A stretch of DNA of 64,000 nt from Veillonella sp. (GCF_018364065.1 NZ_JAGZMO010000003.1:186001-250000); one strand, 5' to 3'. Counted from the stretch's first letter, positions 7,632 through 17,574 are shown. Program-made: numbers and translations. Notes: generated from the letters alone by a model not told the origin.

Positions 7632-9239
7632 ATGAGCAACGAAAAAAAGAGACTCGAACAAGTATTGTGGGATTCTGCTAATGTAATGCGCCAGACGATG
7701 GGTGCTGCCGATTATATGGATTATGCACTAGGACTAATTTTTTATAAACATTTATCGGATAAGACATTAGAAATAGCGGCTAATGCCTTAGTGAATAGTG
7801 GTGAGTTGGAAGAAAATGATGTGGTAACGGAAGCCCAGCGTCAAGCTGCTTATCAAAAATATTATGATGACCCGGATTTTAAGCAAGATTTGCTTGATAC
7901 TATGGATATGGATTATGAGATTAAACCACAATTTACATTTACGGCTTTTATCGATGAAATAGAAAAGAAAACATTTCAATTGGAGCATCTAAATCAAGGA
8001 TTCACCAATCTTGAGCAGTCGAATGTGGCGCTATTGGAGCACTTATTTGACGATGTTGATTTGCATTCGACTAAACTAGGACCTACAGCACAGAAGCAAA
8101 ATGACTTGATAGCTGATGTAATGAAAGCATTGGCACCACTTAATCTAGACAGCCATAATGGAGATATTCTTGGCGATGCTTATGAATATTTAATTAGCAA
8201 TTTTGCATCTGATATGGGGCAGAAGGCTGGAGAATTCTATACGCCTCAATCGGTATCAACTTTATTGGCACGCATTGTTACTAGTGGGCAAGAAGGTAAA
8301 CGAGGATTTTCTGCCTATGATCCGGCTATGGGATCAGGCTCATTATTACTCAATGTTAGAAAATATGTGGAGAATCCGGATTCAGTACATTATTATGGAC
8401 AAGAAAATAAGACATCTACATATAACTTGGCGCGTATGAATATGATTATTCACGGTATTTCAGCAACAAAACAAGAACTTAATAATGCAGATACTCTTGA
8501 TGCGGATTGGCCATCAGAAGAAGTAACCGATTTTGACGGAGTTTTAATGAATCCGCCATATTCGCAAAAGTGGAGTGCCGATAAAGACTTTCTGGGTGAC
8601 ATACGTTTTTCCGACTATGGTGTGTTGCCACCTAAATCAAAAGCTGACTATGCCTTTTTACTCCATGGATTATTCCATCTAAAATCAACCGGAACAATGG
8701 GCATTGTACTTCCACATGGTGTATTATTCCGTGGAGGTACGGAAGGAAAAATTCGTGAAAAATTATTGGAAAAAGGAATGATTTATGCAGTCATTGGGTT
8801 ACCGGCAGGAATCTTTTACTCTACTGGCATTCCAACAACGATAGTGGTGTTGAAAAAGAGTCGCCCGGGACGTGATGTTCTTTTTATTGATGGTAGCAAA
8901 GAATTTATCAAAGGCAAACCGCAAAACTTTATGACGGAAGAGAATATTGAACGCATTTTTAAGGCCTATGAAGAGCGAAAAAATGAAGATAAATTTAGTC
9001 ATGTAGCGTCTTTTGAAGAAATTCAAGAAAACGAATTCAACTTAAATATTCCACGTTATGTTAATACATTCGAACCGGAGCCTGAAATTGATTTAGGTGA
9101 AATTAACAAGGAATTAGAGGCCATTAATAGTGAGTTGGAAGCTAATGAACGAGAGATATTAGACCTGATGCGAGAATTGACCACTTCTGACCGTAAGAAA
9201 GCAAAAGACTTAGAAGAATTCTTAAAGTTTTTTAGTTGA
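7632..9239 (+). CDS. hsdM: Type I restriction-modification methyltransferase subunit
   Basis: N6-adenine methyltransferase that pairs with HsdS to modify the recognition site and forms the restriction complex with HsdR. 535 residues. Seen: N-terminal helical HsdM domain (EQVLWDSANVMRQTMGAADYMDYALGLIFYKHL split over residues 8-40), SAM-binding motif I YDPAMGSGS near 230, catalytic motif IV NPPY at 307-310, and a C-terminal coiled segment (ELEAINSELEANEREILDL) that contacts HsdS. Starts four bases after the short S-like gene and is followed 11 bases later by hsdS. All catalytic motifs look intact. Confidence 0.96.
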   Translation: MSNEKKRLEQVLWDSANVMRQTMGAADYMDYALGLIFYKHLSDKTLEIAANALVNSGELEENDVVTEAQRQAAYQKYYDDPDFKQDLLDTMDMDYEIKPQFTFTAFIDEIEKKTFQLEHLNQGFTNLEQSNVALLEHLFDDVDLHSTKLGPTAQKQNDLIADVMKALAPLNLDSHNGDILGDAYEYLISNFASDMGQKAGEFYTPQSVSTLLARIVTSGQEGKRGFSAYDPAMGSGSLLLNVRKYVENPDSVHYYGQENKTSTYNLARMNMIIHGISATKQELNNADTLDADWPSEEVTDFDGVLMNPPYSQKWSADKDFLGDIRFSDYGVLPPKSKADYAFLLHGLFHLKSTGTMGIVLPHGVLFRGGTEGKIREKLLEKGMIYAVIGLPAGIFYSTGIPTTIVVLKKSRPGRDVLFIDGSKEFIKGKPQNFMTEENIERIFKAYEERKNEDKFSHVASFEEIQENEFNLNIPRYVNTFEPEPEIDLGEINKELEAINSELEANEREILDLMRELTTSDRKKAKDLEEFLKFFS

Positions 9240-9250
9240 GGTGAAGCAGA

Positions 9251-10498
9251 ATGTTAAAAGGAAAAAAAAACGCACCTATTATTCGATTTCAAGGGTTTAT
9301 GGAAGATTGGTCTAAAAATAAAATTGCTAATGTAGCAGTGATTTGTGCTGGGGGCACGCCTAGCACTAGTATAAAAGACTATTGGGAACCAAAAGAAGTT
9401 CCATGGCTATCATCTGGAGAAGTTCATAAGAAATATATTAAGTTCACTGATAATATGATATCTAAAAAAGGTCTTCAAAACTCTAGCGCCAAAATGATAC
9501 CAGCTAACTCGGTTTTAATAGCTCTAGCTGGACAAGGGAAAACCCGTGGTACGGTAGCAATTAATGGAATACCACTTGTTACGAATCAATCTATTGCAGC
9601 AATGACGTTTCAATCTAAAATAGTTCCGGAATTTATATTTTATAATCTTGAAACCAGATATGATGAATTAAGACGAATATCATCAGGAGATGGTACAAGG
9701 GGCGGATTAAATAAGAAGCTTGTAGGTGATATAGAAATTCCATATACTTTGCATGAAGAGCAAGAAAAAATTGGAGTATTCTTAAAGAAACTTGATAATA
9801 CGAGCTCGCTTTATCAACATAGAATAGATCTGTTAAAGGCGCTAAAAACATATTTTTTACAAAATATGTTTCCTAGTGAGGGAGAAAAAGTGCCTAAGAT
9901 TCGTTTTAAAGAGTTTAGTGACAATTGGAAATATTGCAAATTATCAAGTTTGATGAAAGTTCGAAGAGGATTAACTTACTCACCTAATGATATTTGTGAG
10001 GACGGCATTAGAGTATTAAGATCCTCAAATATTTATGAGGATACATTTACTACGAATGATGATGATGTTTTTGTAAATCCGACAATTGTCAAGATTCCTA
10101 CTGTTCAAAACGGAGATATTCTTATTACAGCTGCTAATGGCTCGTCGAGACTTGTAGGAAAACATGCCATTATCCGTGATATTGCCGATAATACAGCGGT
10201 TCATGGAGGCTTTATGCTTCTGGGAACTGCAGATGAACCTAACTTTGTAAATGCGTTACTCAGTGCTCCTTGGTATAAAAAATTTATAAATGTTTATGTT
10301 GCCGGGGGAAATGGTGCAATTGGAAATCTAAATAAAAGTAATTTAGATGAACAAAATGTAATGACACCATCGGTGGATGAACAGAAACAAATTGGTACAT
10401 ACTTTAAATATATTGATAACTGCATAATTATCAATATGCGCAAGTATGACCAACTACAAATTCTTAAAAAATTTATGCTTCAAAATTTATTTGTCTAA
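9251..10498 (+). CDS. hsdS: Type I restriction-modification specificity subunit
   Basis: Determines the bipartite DNA target of the methyltransferase and nuclease. 415 residues with the expected two-fold plan: TRD1 (from PIIRFQGF-x3-W, residues about 8-160), spacer helix (about 165-205, EEQEKIGVFLKKLDN), TRD2 (from PKIRFKEF-x3-W, about 215-370) and a second spacer helix (DEQKQIGTYFKYIDN). The repeated openings and repeated helices show the internal duplication directly. The recognition sequence cannot be read from the protein. It sits between hsdM and hsdR. No inverted-repeat shuffling partners were noticed, so phase switching is not supported here beyond the short S-like gene upstream. Confidence 0.95.
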   Translation: MLKGKKNAPIIRFQGFMEDWSKNKIANVAVICAGGTPSTSIKDYWEPKEVPWLSSGEVHKKYIKFTDNMISKKGLQNSSAKMIPANSVLIALAGQGKTRGTVAINGIPLVTNQSIAAMTFQSKIVPEFIFYNLETRYDELRRISSGDGTRGGLNKKLVGDIEIPYTLHEEQEKIGVFLKKLDNTSSLYQHRIDLLKALKTYFLQNMFPSEGEKVPKIRFKEFSDNWKYCKLSSLMKVRRGLTYSPNDICEDGIRVLRSSNIYEDTFTTNDDDVFVNPTIVKIPTVQNGDILITAANGSSRLVGKHAIIRDIADNTAVHGGFMLLGTADEPNFVNALLSAPWYKKFINVYVAGGNGAIGNLNKSNLDEQNVMTPSVDEQKQIGTYFKYIDNCIIINMRKYDQLQILKKFMLQNLFV

Positions 10499-10515
10499 AA
10501 GGGGAGGCCAAAGCC

Positions 10516-13500
10516 ATGTCTAGGTATGAATCTGAAGCAAGTATTGAAAATAAGTTGATTCAACAGCTCACAGAGGGTAAATCGCAATGGATTTTCCGCG
10601 ATGATATTCGGACAATTGAGGATCTTTGGGAGATTTTTCGTAACATATTGATACAAAATAATAAAGATATTTTTGATGAAAATCCATTAACGGATAATGA
10701 ATTTCAGCAGGTGCAGAATCAATTGCGATTTACATCTTTCTATGATGCGGCAGCCTGGTTAATTGGGGAAAATGGGGTTGCTCGTGTTATGATTCAGCGT
10801 GAAGATGCCTCTCTTGGACGAGAGTATCCGGTAGTGTTTAAACGTGATGATATTGCCGGAGGTTCGTCGGTTTATCAGGTGGTTCATCAGATTATCTTTC
10901 TTCGTAAAGAAGTGATGAATCGAGATCGCCGCGGTGATGTGACATTGCTAATTAACGGATTACCAATGATTCATGTGGAGTTAAAAAACCGTAACCATTC
11001 ATATATGGAAGGGTTTAATCAAATTAAAGGTTATCTCAAAGAAGGTGCATTTCGAGATATTTTTTCAACATTACAGATGTTTGTAGTTTCTAATGCTACG
11101 GATACGCGATATATTGCAACAGCCGCTGAAAATAAGTTGAATGAAAAATTTTTGTCCACATGGCTTGATGAAGATAACCAGCCGGTGACAGGCTATTTAG
11201 AATTTGCTGAGGCCGTTTTATCAGTGCCGGCGGCGCACCGAATGGTGTCGCAATATACTGTTTTAGACGGTGAACGAAAAAATCTTATTATGCTTCGACC
11301 TTATCAGATTCACGCAATTAAAGCGATTATTAATGCGTATAAAGCTTATAGCGGTAGTGGTACTGAGTCAGGTTATATTTGGCATACTACGGGATCCGGT
11401 AAGACTTTGACTTCTTATAAGGCTGCACATAATTTGAGTCAAATTCCCGGAGTGAAGAAGGTCATTTTTGTTGTAGATCGACGAGATTTAGACAATCAGA
11501 CAACAGGAGCTTTTCGAGCCTATTCCGCAAATGATATTATTGATGTGGAAGACACTAATAATAGTCGTGATCTAGCAAAAAAAATATACGATGATGATGC
11601 TGATGTTTTAGTTACTACAATTCAAAAGCTGCAAGCGGTAATGAGAAAGTATCCAAAAAATACTGACATTTATGAGAAAATGAAAGTAATTCGTCCAATA
11701 TTTGTGGTCGATGAATGTCATCGTGCGGTTTCAGCTGAGGCGCAAAAGGACTTAAACGAATATTTTACAAGGCCTATCTGGTATGGCTTCACAGGGACAC
11801 CTATTTTTAGTGAAGATGCTAAAAATACACCAGGGGATCTTCCGGCGACAACTGAGGAACAGTATGGAGCCTGTCTCAATACATATACTATTAAAGAAGC
11901 TCTTCATGATGAAGCAGTTCTTGGATTTCAAGTAGAATATCGCAATACATTCAAGTTAAAGGAAGTAGCAACAAAACTTGGAATTTCTGATAGCGATGAT
12001 GATCTAGCATTGGAGAAGGCACTACAAGAGAAAAAAGTACTTGAAAAAATGTATGAAGATGATCAGCATATGCTACAAGTGGTTGATTTTATTATTAATA
12101 AGTCCGCCGGTAAACTTAGATTAGATCGCGATAAAGGAAAAACATTTAGTGCTATATTGACTACCAGCTCTATTAAGCAAGCTCAAAGGTATTATCAGTT
12201 ATTCAAACAAGTTAAAAATGGAGCAGAAAAAACTGTTAAAATCAGTGAAGAGATTCGCCAAAAGTTATCTGATTTTCCCAAAGTTGCCATTACTTACTCT
12301 CTTAATGAAAATCAAGACGGAAGTACGTTCAATCAAGAGCAGATGAAAGAGTCTATGGCAGATTACAATACAATGTTTGGAACTCAATATACACTGGAAC
12401 AGTTAGATGCTTACAATAGAGATGTTAATGATCGCTTAGCCCGTAAGAAACAAAAATTTCAGATCCGAGAAAATCAACTCGATATTGTTATCGTAGTAGA
12501 TCGTCTGTTAACAGGATTTGATGCACCTTCGCTTTCCACATTGTTTGTGGATCGACCACCTATGCGTTCATATAGGATTATACAGGCCTTCTCTAGAACG
12601 AATCGATTGTTGGATAAGCAAAAACGATTTGGTCAAGTTGTCACGTTTCAAACACCGGCCTTATTCAAAAAGGCTGTGGATGATGCGATGACTTTGTATT
12701 CACGCGGTGGTGGTACATATGTGCAAGCACCTACCTGGAAAGAGGCCGAAGAGAGATTTAAGAAAGCGATTAAAGAGTTACGTGCTCTTGTACCGACACC
12801 GGGAGCAGTGAATAGTTTAACTAAAAAACAAAGACGTGAATTTTTAAAAGTTTATAGAGCGTTTGATATGGCCTATGCAGATATACAGGTATACTCTGAC
12901 TATCAGGATAAAGTACTTGCAGATGATTACCATATCACAGAAGAAGAGATCGAAAACTATACTGGCAAATTTAAAAATGTGAGAGATGAAATTAAAAGTG
13001 ATAAAGAGGATAGAGATGATCCGGGAATCAATTTCCTCATAAATTATGAATTACAATTTTTTCATAAAGATCAAATTGATGAAGATTATATCTTGCGATT
13101 AATGGAAGCCGTACGAGATGATGATTTGACGCAACTTCTTTCAAATCCTGATAAACATAAAGATTTGACTGATAAAATTAATGCTGGCATTGCTCGTCTC
13201 TATAAGATTAATCCAATTAGGGCCGGAATATTAGATGGCATTTGGAAGGAATATCAGAATACACCGGATGAGTTTGTGAATCAAAACTTCGTTGATATTC
13301 TTAATAATCGGGTTAATAGTGAAAGAGAGAGTCTTATCAATGATTTTTCAGAAGAGTGGTGTGTTGATGTAGAGGTCTTGGATTATTTTGTTGATACCTA
13401 TGATGTATCGAAAGATCCTGATGAAAAACAAGATAATCAAGATTCTCTGAAAAAAGCAGCTCATGCTCGAGCGTATAGAAAGAAACATCCGAATATTGGG

Positions 13501-13578
13501 TTAAAATATTGGCCTAAATTATTGGAGGCCATACGTGAATTATATGTAGAAAAATTACAGAAGTTAATGGCTCAATAA
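10516..13578 (+). CDS. hsdR: Type I restriction-modification nuclease/translocase subunit
   Basis: Restriction subunit that translocates and cuts unmodified DNA. 1020 residues, strong SD GGGGAGG before ATG 10516. Seen: N-terminal PD-(D/E)XK nuclease domain with E155-L-K157 (HVELKNR), superfamily 2 helicase Walker A TTGSGKT near 291, motif II DECH at 399-402, motif III FTGTP, motif VI-like QAFSRTNR near 693, and a C-terminal helical HsdM-docking domain. Intact by all visible motifs. Last gene of the four-gene operon; a strong terminator follows at 13669. Confidence 0.96.
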   Translation: MSRYESEASIENKLIQQLTEGKSQWIFRDDIRTIEDLWEIFRNILIQNNKDIFDENPLTDNEFQQVQNQLRFTSFYDAAAWLIGENGVARVMIQREDASLGREYPVVFKRDDIAGGSSVYQVVHQIIFLRKEVMNRDRRGDVTLLINGLPMIHVELKNRNHSYMEGFNQIKGYLKEGAFRDIFSTLQMFVVSNATDTRYIATAAENKLNEKFLSTWLDEDNQPVTGYLEFAEAVLSVPAAHRMVSQYTVLDGERKNLIMLRPYQIHAIKAIINAYKAYSGSGTESGYIWHTTGSGKTLTSYKAAHNLSQIPGVKKVIFVVDRRDLDNQTTGAFRAYSANDIIDVEDTNNSRDLAKKIYDDDADVLVTTIQKLQAVMRKYPKNTDIYEKMKVIRPIFVVDECHRAVSAEAQKDLNEYFTRPIWYGFTGTPIFSEDAKNTPGDLPATTEEQYGACLNTYTIKEALHDEAVLGFQVEYRNTFKLKEVATKLGISDSDDDLALEKALQEKKVLEKMYEDDQHMLQVVDFIINKSAGKLRLDRDKGKTFSAILTTSSIKQAQRYYQLFKQVKNGAEKTVKISEEIRQKLSDFPKVAITYSLNENQDGSTFNQEQMKESMADYNTMFGTQYTLEQLDAYNRDVNDRLARKKQKFQIRENQLDIVIVVDRLLTGFDAPSLSTLFVDRPPMRSYRIIQAFSRTNRLLDKQKRFGQVVTFQTPALFKKAVDDAMTLYSRGGGTYVQAPTWKEAEERFKKAIKELRALVPTPGAVNSLTKKQRREFLKVYRAFDMAYADIQVYSDYQDKVLADDYHITEEEIENYTGKFKNVRDEIKSDKEDRDDPGINFLINYELQFFHKDQIDEDYILRLMEAVRDDDLTQLLSNPDKHKDLTDKINAGIARLYKINPIRAGILDGIWKEYQNTPDEFVNQNFVDILNNRVNSERESLINDFSEEWCVDVEVLDYFVDTYDVSKDPDEKQDNQDSLKKAAHARAYRKKHPNIGLKYWPKLLEAIRELYVEKLQKLMAQ

Positions 13579-13668
13579 GGACGGAATTATTTTAATTAAA
13601 AGAATTATCTGCTAATAGATAAACATATAATAAAACACTATTGAAATGACACATAATATTGTAGGTTA

Positions 13669-13711
13669 AATAGGCCTCCTTAAAATTAAATTTTAAGGAG
13701 GCCTATTTTTT
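13669..13711 (+). terminator. Strong intrinsic terminator after hsdR
   Basis: Perfect 19-bp arms at 13669-13687 and 13689-13707 (outer part AATAGGCCTCCTTAA) around one base, then TTTT. The gap to 13911 is AT-rich; TTGATA (13840) and TATAAT (13866) are 20 bases apart, a weak promoter candidate for the next operon. Confidence 0.92.
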
Positions 13712-13911
13712 ATAATGATGATAAATAATATTTTTTATGATATAATTGTTCTATAAAACAGAACATAAAAGCGAATAAAAGAAAACAAATGCGCTATGAT
13801 ATTTAAGATATAAATCACAAAATGTAGAGTTTTATATGGTTGATAAATAATGATGGAATGAATGATATAATTTTTCAAATGAACTTATAATAAACTAGTA
13901 GGAGGTAAAAA

Positions 13912-14148
13912 ATGAAAGATTTATCGCGAAAAATTGAATTAAATTGTCCTATTTGTGCAAATAATCACTTTGAACATGATACTGAGGCAGCTGTGGAGAT
14001 TTATAAATGCACTGACTGTGGTCATGAATTTACAGAAGATGAAATATTGAACGCTAATGAATATAAAATTAATGCTAATATTAAAGATGTTGAAAAAGAA
14101 GTGATAAAGGAGGTAGAGAAAGAATTTAAAAAGATGTTTAAATTCTAA
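13912..14148 (+). CDS. Small zinc-ribbon protein
   Basis: 78 residues behind AGGAGG. Two CxxC knuckles, CPIC at residues 14-17 and CTDC at 35-38, spaced as in a rubredoxin-like zinc ribbon, then an acidic/basic helical tail (KDVEKEVIKEVEKEFKK). The overall form recalls small bacterial proteins annotated as ECs_2282-like putative zinc-binding proteins, which I cannot confirm here. First gene of a tight run with 14162, 14698 and 16148. Role unknown; nucleic-acid or protein binding through the ribbon is an inference. Confidence 0.75.
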   Translation: MKDLSRKIELNCPICANNHFEHDTEAAVEIYKCTDCGHEFTEDEILNANEYKINANIKDVEKEVIKEVEKEFKKMFKF

Positions 14149-14161
14149 GCAAGAAAAGAAT

Positions 14162-14644
14162 ATGCAGATTCAATATGAAGAAATCTTAAATATTATCATA
14201 AATTATATTATTCCGATTGTATCTTTTTTGTTTTCTGGAATAGCACTTCATCAAAGTATTAAATCCCGAAAAACAGAAGAAAAGATAAAAAAGCTCGAAT
14301 TGTTTATTAAAGAGTATGAGGCTAAACAAATTGAAGCCCAGCAGAATATACCAAGTCAACCATATGTGGAAGCTAGAGTATACAAGGTGTCGCATGGAGT
14401 ACATAAGATGAAGATATGGAACTCTGGACGAGCAACGGCTTATAATATTTCAGCATCTATACCTGAAAAATATAATATTACAGTTATAAATGATAAATTC
14501 CCTTATGAATATCTTAAGCCTAATCAAAATTTTGAAGTAGATGCATATTTTTATTTAGCGTCAAGCTCTAAATTCGAAGTAAGAACTTTTTGGGAAGATG
14601 AAAAAGGAGAAAGGTTTAGTAATGAAGAGCTAAGAAGCATTTGA
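14162..14644 (+). CDS. Membrane-anchored protein of unknown function
   Basis: 160 residues, 13 bases after the zinc-ribbon gene, with only a weak SD (AAGAAAAGA). Seen: one hydrophobic segment at about 10-30 (IIINYIIPIVSFLFSGIALH), a charged coiled-coil stretch about 33-60, and a C-terminal beta-rich domain (about 65-160) with the pattern KMKIWNSGRATAYNISASIPE, typical of Ig-like domains in which a conserved N-x-G-x-A-x-A/Y-N turn occurs. Likely an inner-membrane protein with the C-terminal domain in the cytosol, since the segment after the helix is strongly positive (KSRKTEEKIKK). The pair with a zinc ribbon suggests a two-component accessory module; function not known. Confidence 0.7.
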   Translation: MQIQYEEILNIIINYIIPIVSFLFSGIALHQSIKSRKTEEKIKKLELFIKEYEAKQIEAQQNIPSQPYVEARVYKVSHGVHKMKIWNSGRATAYNISASIPEKYNITVINDKFPYEYLKPNQNFEVDAYFYLASSSKFEVRTFWEDEKGERFSNEELRSI

Positions 14645-14697
14645 GACTTGGCGTTGAGTTTCAAAAGATGAAATTAAAGCGGAGGTAATATCAATTA

Positions 14698-16173
14698 ATG
14701 GGTCATAGTAAACTGTCCAAACATTCGCTTAAAAGAGGTGTGTTTATAACTCCTATAAACTCCTTGCCCAATATACAGGAACTAGAAGATGAGAAATCAT
14801 GGACGTATGGTCGTATGCCAGAATATCTCTGGATTGGACTAATTTTAGACTATTTTGGCCGAGAGGAAGGATTAAGAAAAGCCTGTTATATAGTTTCTGA
14901 ATTACATAAATTAGCACCCGCTCTAAGTTCTGCTAGATTATCTCAAATATTGAGATTAGACGAAGAAATACAATCTCAATTTTATAAGTATATTGTTTCT
15001 ATAGGGGCTAGGGATGCACTTATTCCTTTGACAGTCTTGTTTACAGTAAGTCGTACTCCTGTTTTTTCTGAATTTTTTTCTTGCTTAAAAGAGGGAATTG
15101 ATAATAGATGTGAAACGATAGTTCAGGTTATGAGTAATTTAATGGATCATCAATCTCATGAATCAACTGATATTAGATTTATTGCACTTTATTATAATTA
15201 TATCTCGGGAAAAATTAATCTTTTAGAAGAACAGATGGAATTATTGAACCTCTATCCTGAAACAAAACACACTGATGAGATAATGCGTGAGATTCGTGGA
15301 AGAGTACGTGTTTTAGAAATGATAATTCTAACTTTTGAAAAAGTTGATTCTGAATATTTGAGAGAGTTTTGGAGGTGTGTAAGTGAAATGACAGAATGCA
15401 ATATAGTAACTGTTCATTTTAAGGATGAAGAACGAGTCATCTCAGGATACATAAATATGCTACAGGAAATATTTGTATATCTTTCCGATTTATTTGTTAT
15501 TGCAGACCCTCTTGATGAAAAAATGAATGTTTTGTTAGGGATAGCGACATATTCACTTAAACGATTTAAAGAAATAAATAATCATCACCTATTTAATTCC
15601 CTGGCAGGTAGAAGTTGTTTGCGTGTCATGATAGAAAATTATATTATGATGAAATATTTAATAAAAAATGAAGAGCACCACGTTAATATTTGGCGTGATT
15701 ACCAGATTTATGGGATAGGGCAATATAAGTTAGTTTTATCTAGATATAGAGAAAGTGCCATTGCAGATGATGTGCCTTTTGACACATCCTATATTGAAGC
15801 TATAGTTAATGAATTTAAGAATGAAGAATTTATTAATATGGATACAAGATATTTTGACCAGCAAAATATTAGGAAAAAAGCTGAAATTGTTAATGAAGCG
15901 GATCTTTATGGTCTATACTATGATTACACGACCTCTTTTGAACATGGCTTATGGGGCGCAATTCGTGAATCTTCATTATTAAAGTGTTTTAATCCAGCAC
16001 ATAAATATCATTGTATTCCAGATATCAATGATGAGATAAGGCTCAAGTCTATTATGCCTGATTGCATCATGGTTATGAATAAAACTATAATTTTATTAAA
16101 CGAACTCTATAGTATACCTGAACAACTACTAAATGAGGTAATAAACTTTGAAATCAAACCTGCTTTTAAATAA
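14698..16173 (+). CDS. DUF5677-like protein of unknown function
   Basis: 491 residues, GGAGG 12 bases before ATG 14698. Mostly helical, with no transmembrane segment, nuclease or NTPase motif that I can see. Residues about 305-330 (GRSCLRVMIENYIMMKYLI) and 415-450 (TTSFEHGLWGAIRESSL) resemble the conserved Arg-Glu helix and late His of DUF5677 proteins; this assignment is from memory of the family pattern and is moderate. AT-rich codon use like the neighbouring hsd genes and unlike the housekeeping genes. It overlaps the next gene by 26 bases, so the two products are probably made together. Position in a defence-type island makes an anti-phage or stress role plausible but unproven. Confidence 0.65.
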   Translation: MGHSKLSKHSLKRGVFITPINSLPNIQELEDEKSWTYGRMPEYLWIGLILDYFGREEGLRKACYIVSELHKLAPALSSARLSQILRLDEEIQSQFYKYIVSIGARDALIPLTVLFTVSRTPVFSEFFSCLKEGIDNRCETIVQVMSNLMDHQSHESTDIRFIALYYNYISGKINLLEEQMELLNLYPETKHTDEIMREIRGRVRVLEMIILTFEKVDSEYLREFWRCVSEMTECNIVTVHFKDEERVISGYINMLQEIFVYLSDLFVIADPLDEKMNVLLGIATYSLKRFKEINNHHLFNSLAGRSCLRVMIENYIMMKYLIKNEEHHVNIWRDYQIYGIGQYKLVLSRYRESAIADDVPFDTSYIEAIVNEFKNEEFINMDTRYFDQQNIRKKAEIVNEADLYGLYYDYTTSFEHGLWGAIRESSLLKCFNPAHKYHCIPDINDEIRLKSIMPDCIMVMNKTIILLNELYSIPEQLLNEVINFEIKPAFK

Positions 16174-17242
16174 GATTCACTTAATTCAAAATGAATATAG
16201 AGAGCTGCTTATATCTCTTTTACCCCGATTAAAAAGTAGCAATGCAATAGCTGCTCTTGATGAACTTCAATTGTTTTGGATACGCTATAGTAAAGTAGTA
16301 CAATTATATCTGAAATATTGGGTTTCGAATGAAGATAGTTATGTTTTTACAGCTACTACGTTCTTAGATTTTGCCGATAATGAACACTTGCCATTTTTGT
16401 TGATTGGACATAAGCACATTCTTGATGATCCTTTAGGTAAATATTCAGAATTAAGAATGAAGACGTTAGATGGCAAAGTAGCAGATACTATGCATGAACA
16501 AATTGTTATAACTGCAGAAGATAATCTAAAGCTATTGAAAAATGTTGGTAGTAAAATTCTTATCCTACCCGTGAGACTTCTTAGCCAATCAGCTGACTAT
16601 AAATTTCTTTATAAGCTTGGAGAGCAAGCATTCGTAAGTCTTTTTAATGGCGTCAATAGCTTGGAGGATTATTTTGTTAAATGTAACAGTATAGATGATA
16701 TTATAAATTTTGCTCGTGATGATATTGCAGAACTAGTAGTTTTTTCTTCTGATGATGATTTAGATTTATCGTTTGAAGAAAGATTTAATTTAGCGCTAGC
16801 AGATCCTCAATTTGGGCTAGATACCAGTAAGTCAGATGGATTTAATTTCTTTATGCTTGTATTTGGGTGTATACAACAAGCAGTAGATATTATTGTTTCA
16901 TGCGTTGAATATGAGTGTATACCATATATTAGATATAATGTTTCTTTTTATTATGTTCAATTACTATTGGAAAGCTTAAACATAATAAATAGAAAACAAA
17001 TTGATACTTTACGATTTAAGATGAATATTGCTCATATTGTTTATAGGGTGTTTGATAAGAGTAGAATTGTAGGAGTTTGTTTGGCAGATTTTTTACAGAA
17101 AAAGCATATATATAATTTTAATGAGAAATTATTTTTGGCACTTGAGAAATATAATATTAACGAGAGTAATTTTGAGCCACATAAAACTTATAAGGTAGTA
17201 GGTGATGTGTTAGAAGACTTTTATAATGTGTTAGATAATTAA
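16148..17242 (+). CDS. Protein of unknown function, coupled to the DUF5677-like gene
   Basis: 364 residues from TTG 16148, preceded by GAGG at about 16135; the reading frame overlaps the previous gene by 26 bases. I do not recognise a family. The sequence is largely helical, rich in Leu, Asp, Asn and Phe, with no signal peptide, membrane span, zinc site or P-loop visible. An acidic segment FSSDDDLDLSFEERF lies near residue 200. It closes the four-gene run that starts at 13912. Its tight overlap with the upstream gene suggests a partner protein in one complex. Confidence 0.6.
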   Translation: MKSNLLLNKIHLIQNEYRELLISLLPRLKSSNAIAALDELQLFWIRYSKVVQLYLKYWVSNEDSYVFTATTFLDFADNEHLPFLLIGHKHILDDPLGKYSELRMKTLDGKVADTMHEQIVITAEDNLKLLKNVGSKILILPVRLLSQSADYKFLYKLGEQAFVSLFNGVNSLEDYFVKCNSIDDIINFARDDIAELVVFSSDDDLDLSFEERFNLALADPQFGLDTSKSDGFNFFMLVFGCIQQAVDIIVSCVEYECIPYIRYNVSFYYVQLLLESLNIINRKQIDTLRFKMNIAHIVYRVFDKSRIVGVCLADFLQKKHIYNFNEKLFLALEKYNINESNFEPHKTYKVVGDVLEDFYNVLDN

Positions 17243-17345
17243 AGCGATAACTATAAAATAATATGAACTTGAGAAATATATAAAAGACCGTAACCTTTCA
17301 GCTGCGATCTTTTAATAATATAATATGGTTCGATTTAGTTTTTAT

Positions 17346-17383
17346 GGACCAATAAAATATACAATGTATTATTTTATTGGTCC
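17346..17383. other. Perfect 13-bp stem-loop
   Basis: GGACCAATAAAAT (17346-17358) and ATTTTATTGGTCC (17371-17383) around 12 bases, without a T-run on either side. It overlaps the 3' end of the ArsR relic and may have been that gene's terminator. Confidence 0.6.
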
Positions 17384-17574
17384 GCGATATGATAAAAGGT
17401 CATCTGAAAAATTTCCTTTACATAGTTATTGCCTAGTGAATAGATTACATTTTTGCTATTTCGATAGAATTTAACCAGTATCGCTTCGCGGCGCGGGCGT
17501 AACTGATGGGAAATGGCTGATGTAGATGTTCTTTTTATCGCTATCTTAAATGCGGTTCGCGTGTTGAATGTCAA
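17374..17574 (-). pseudogene. ArsR/SmtB-family regulator fragment
   Basis: The minus strand encodes about 47 residues recognisable as the second half of an ArsR-type winged helix: recognition helix SAISHQLRPRREAILVK, wing NSKNVIYSL, then the final helix HVKEIF-like YVKEIFQMTFYHIAD. The frame has no ATG (only a TTG at 17574) and is closed by TAA a few codons upstream, so the N-terminal helices are missing. Position 30 of the motif has Arg where relatives carry Leu. It is best read as a decayed metal-sensor gene left in the 800-base gap between the island and merR. It could alternatively be a very short expressed protein, but nothing supports that. Confidence 0.55.
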
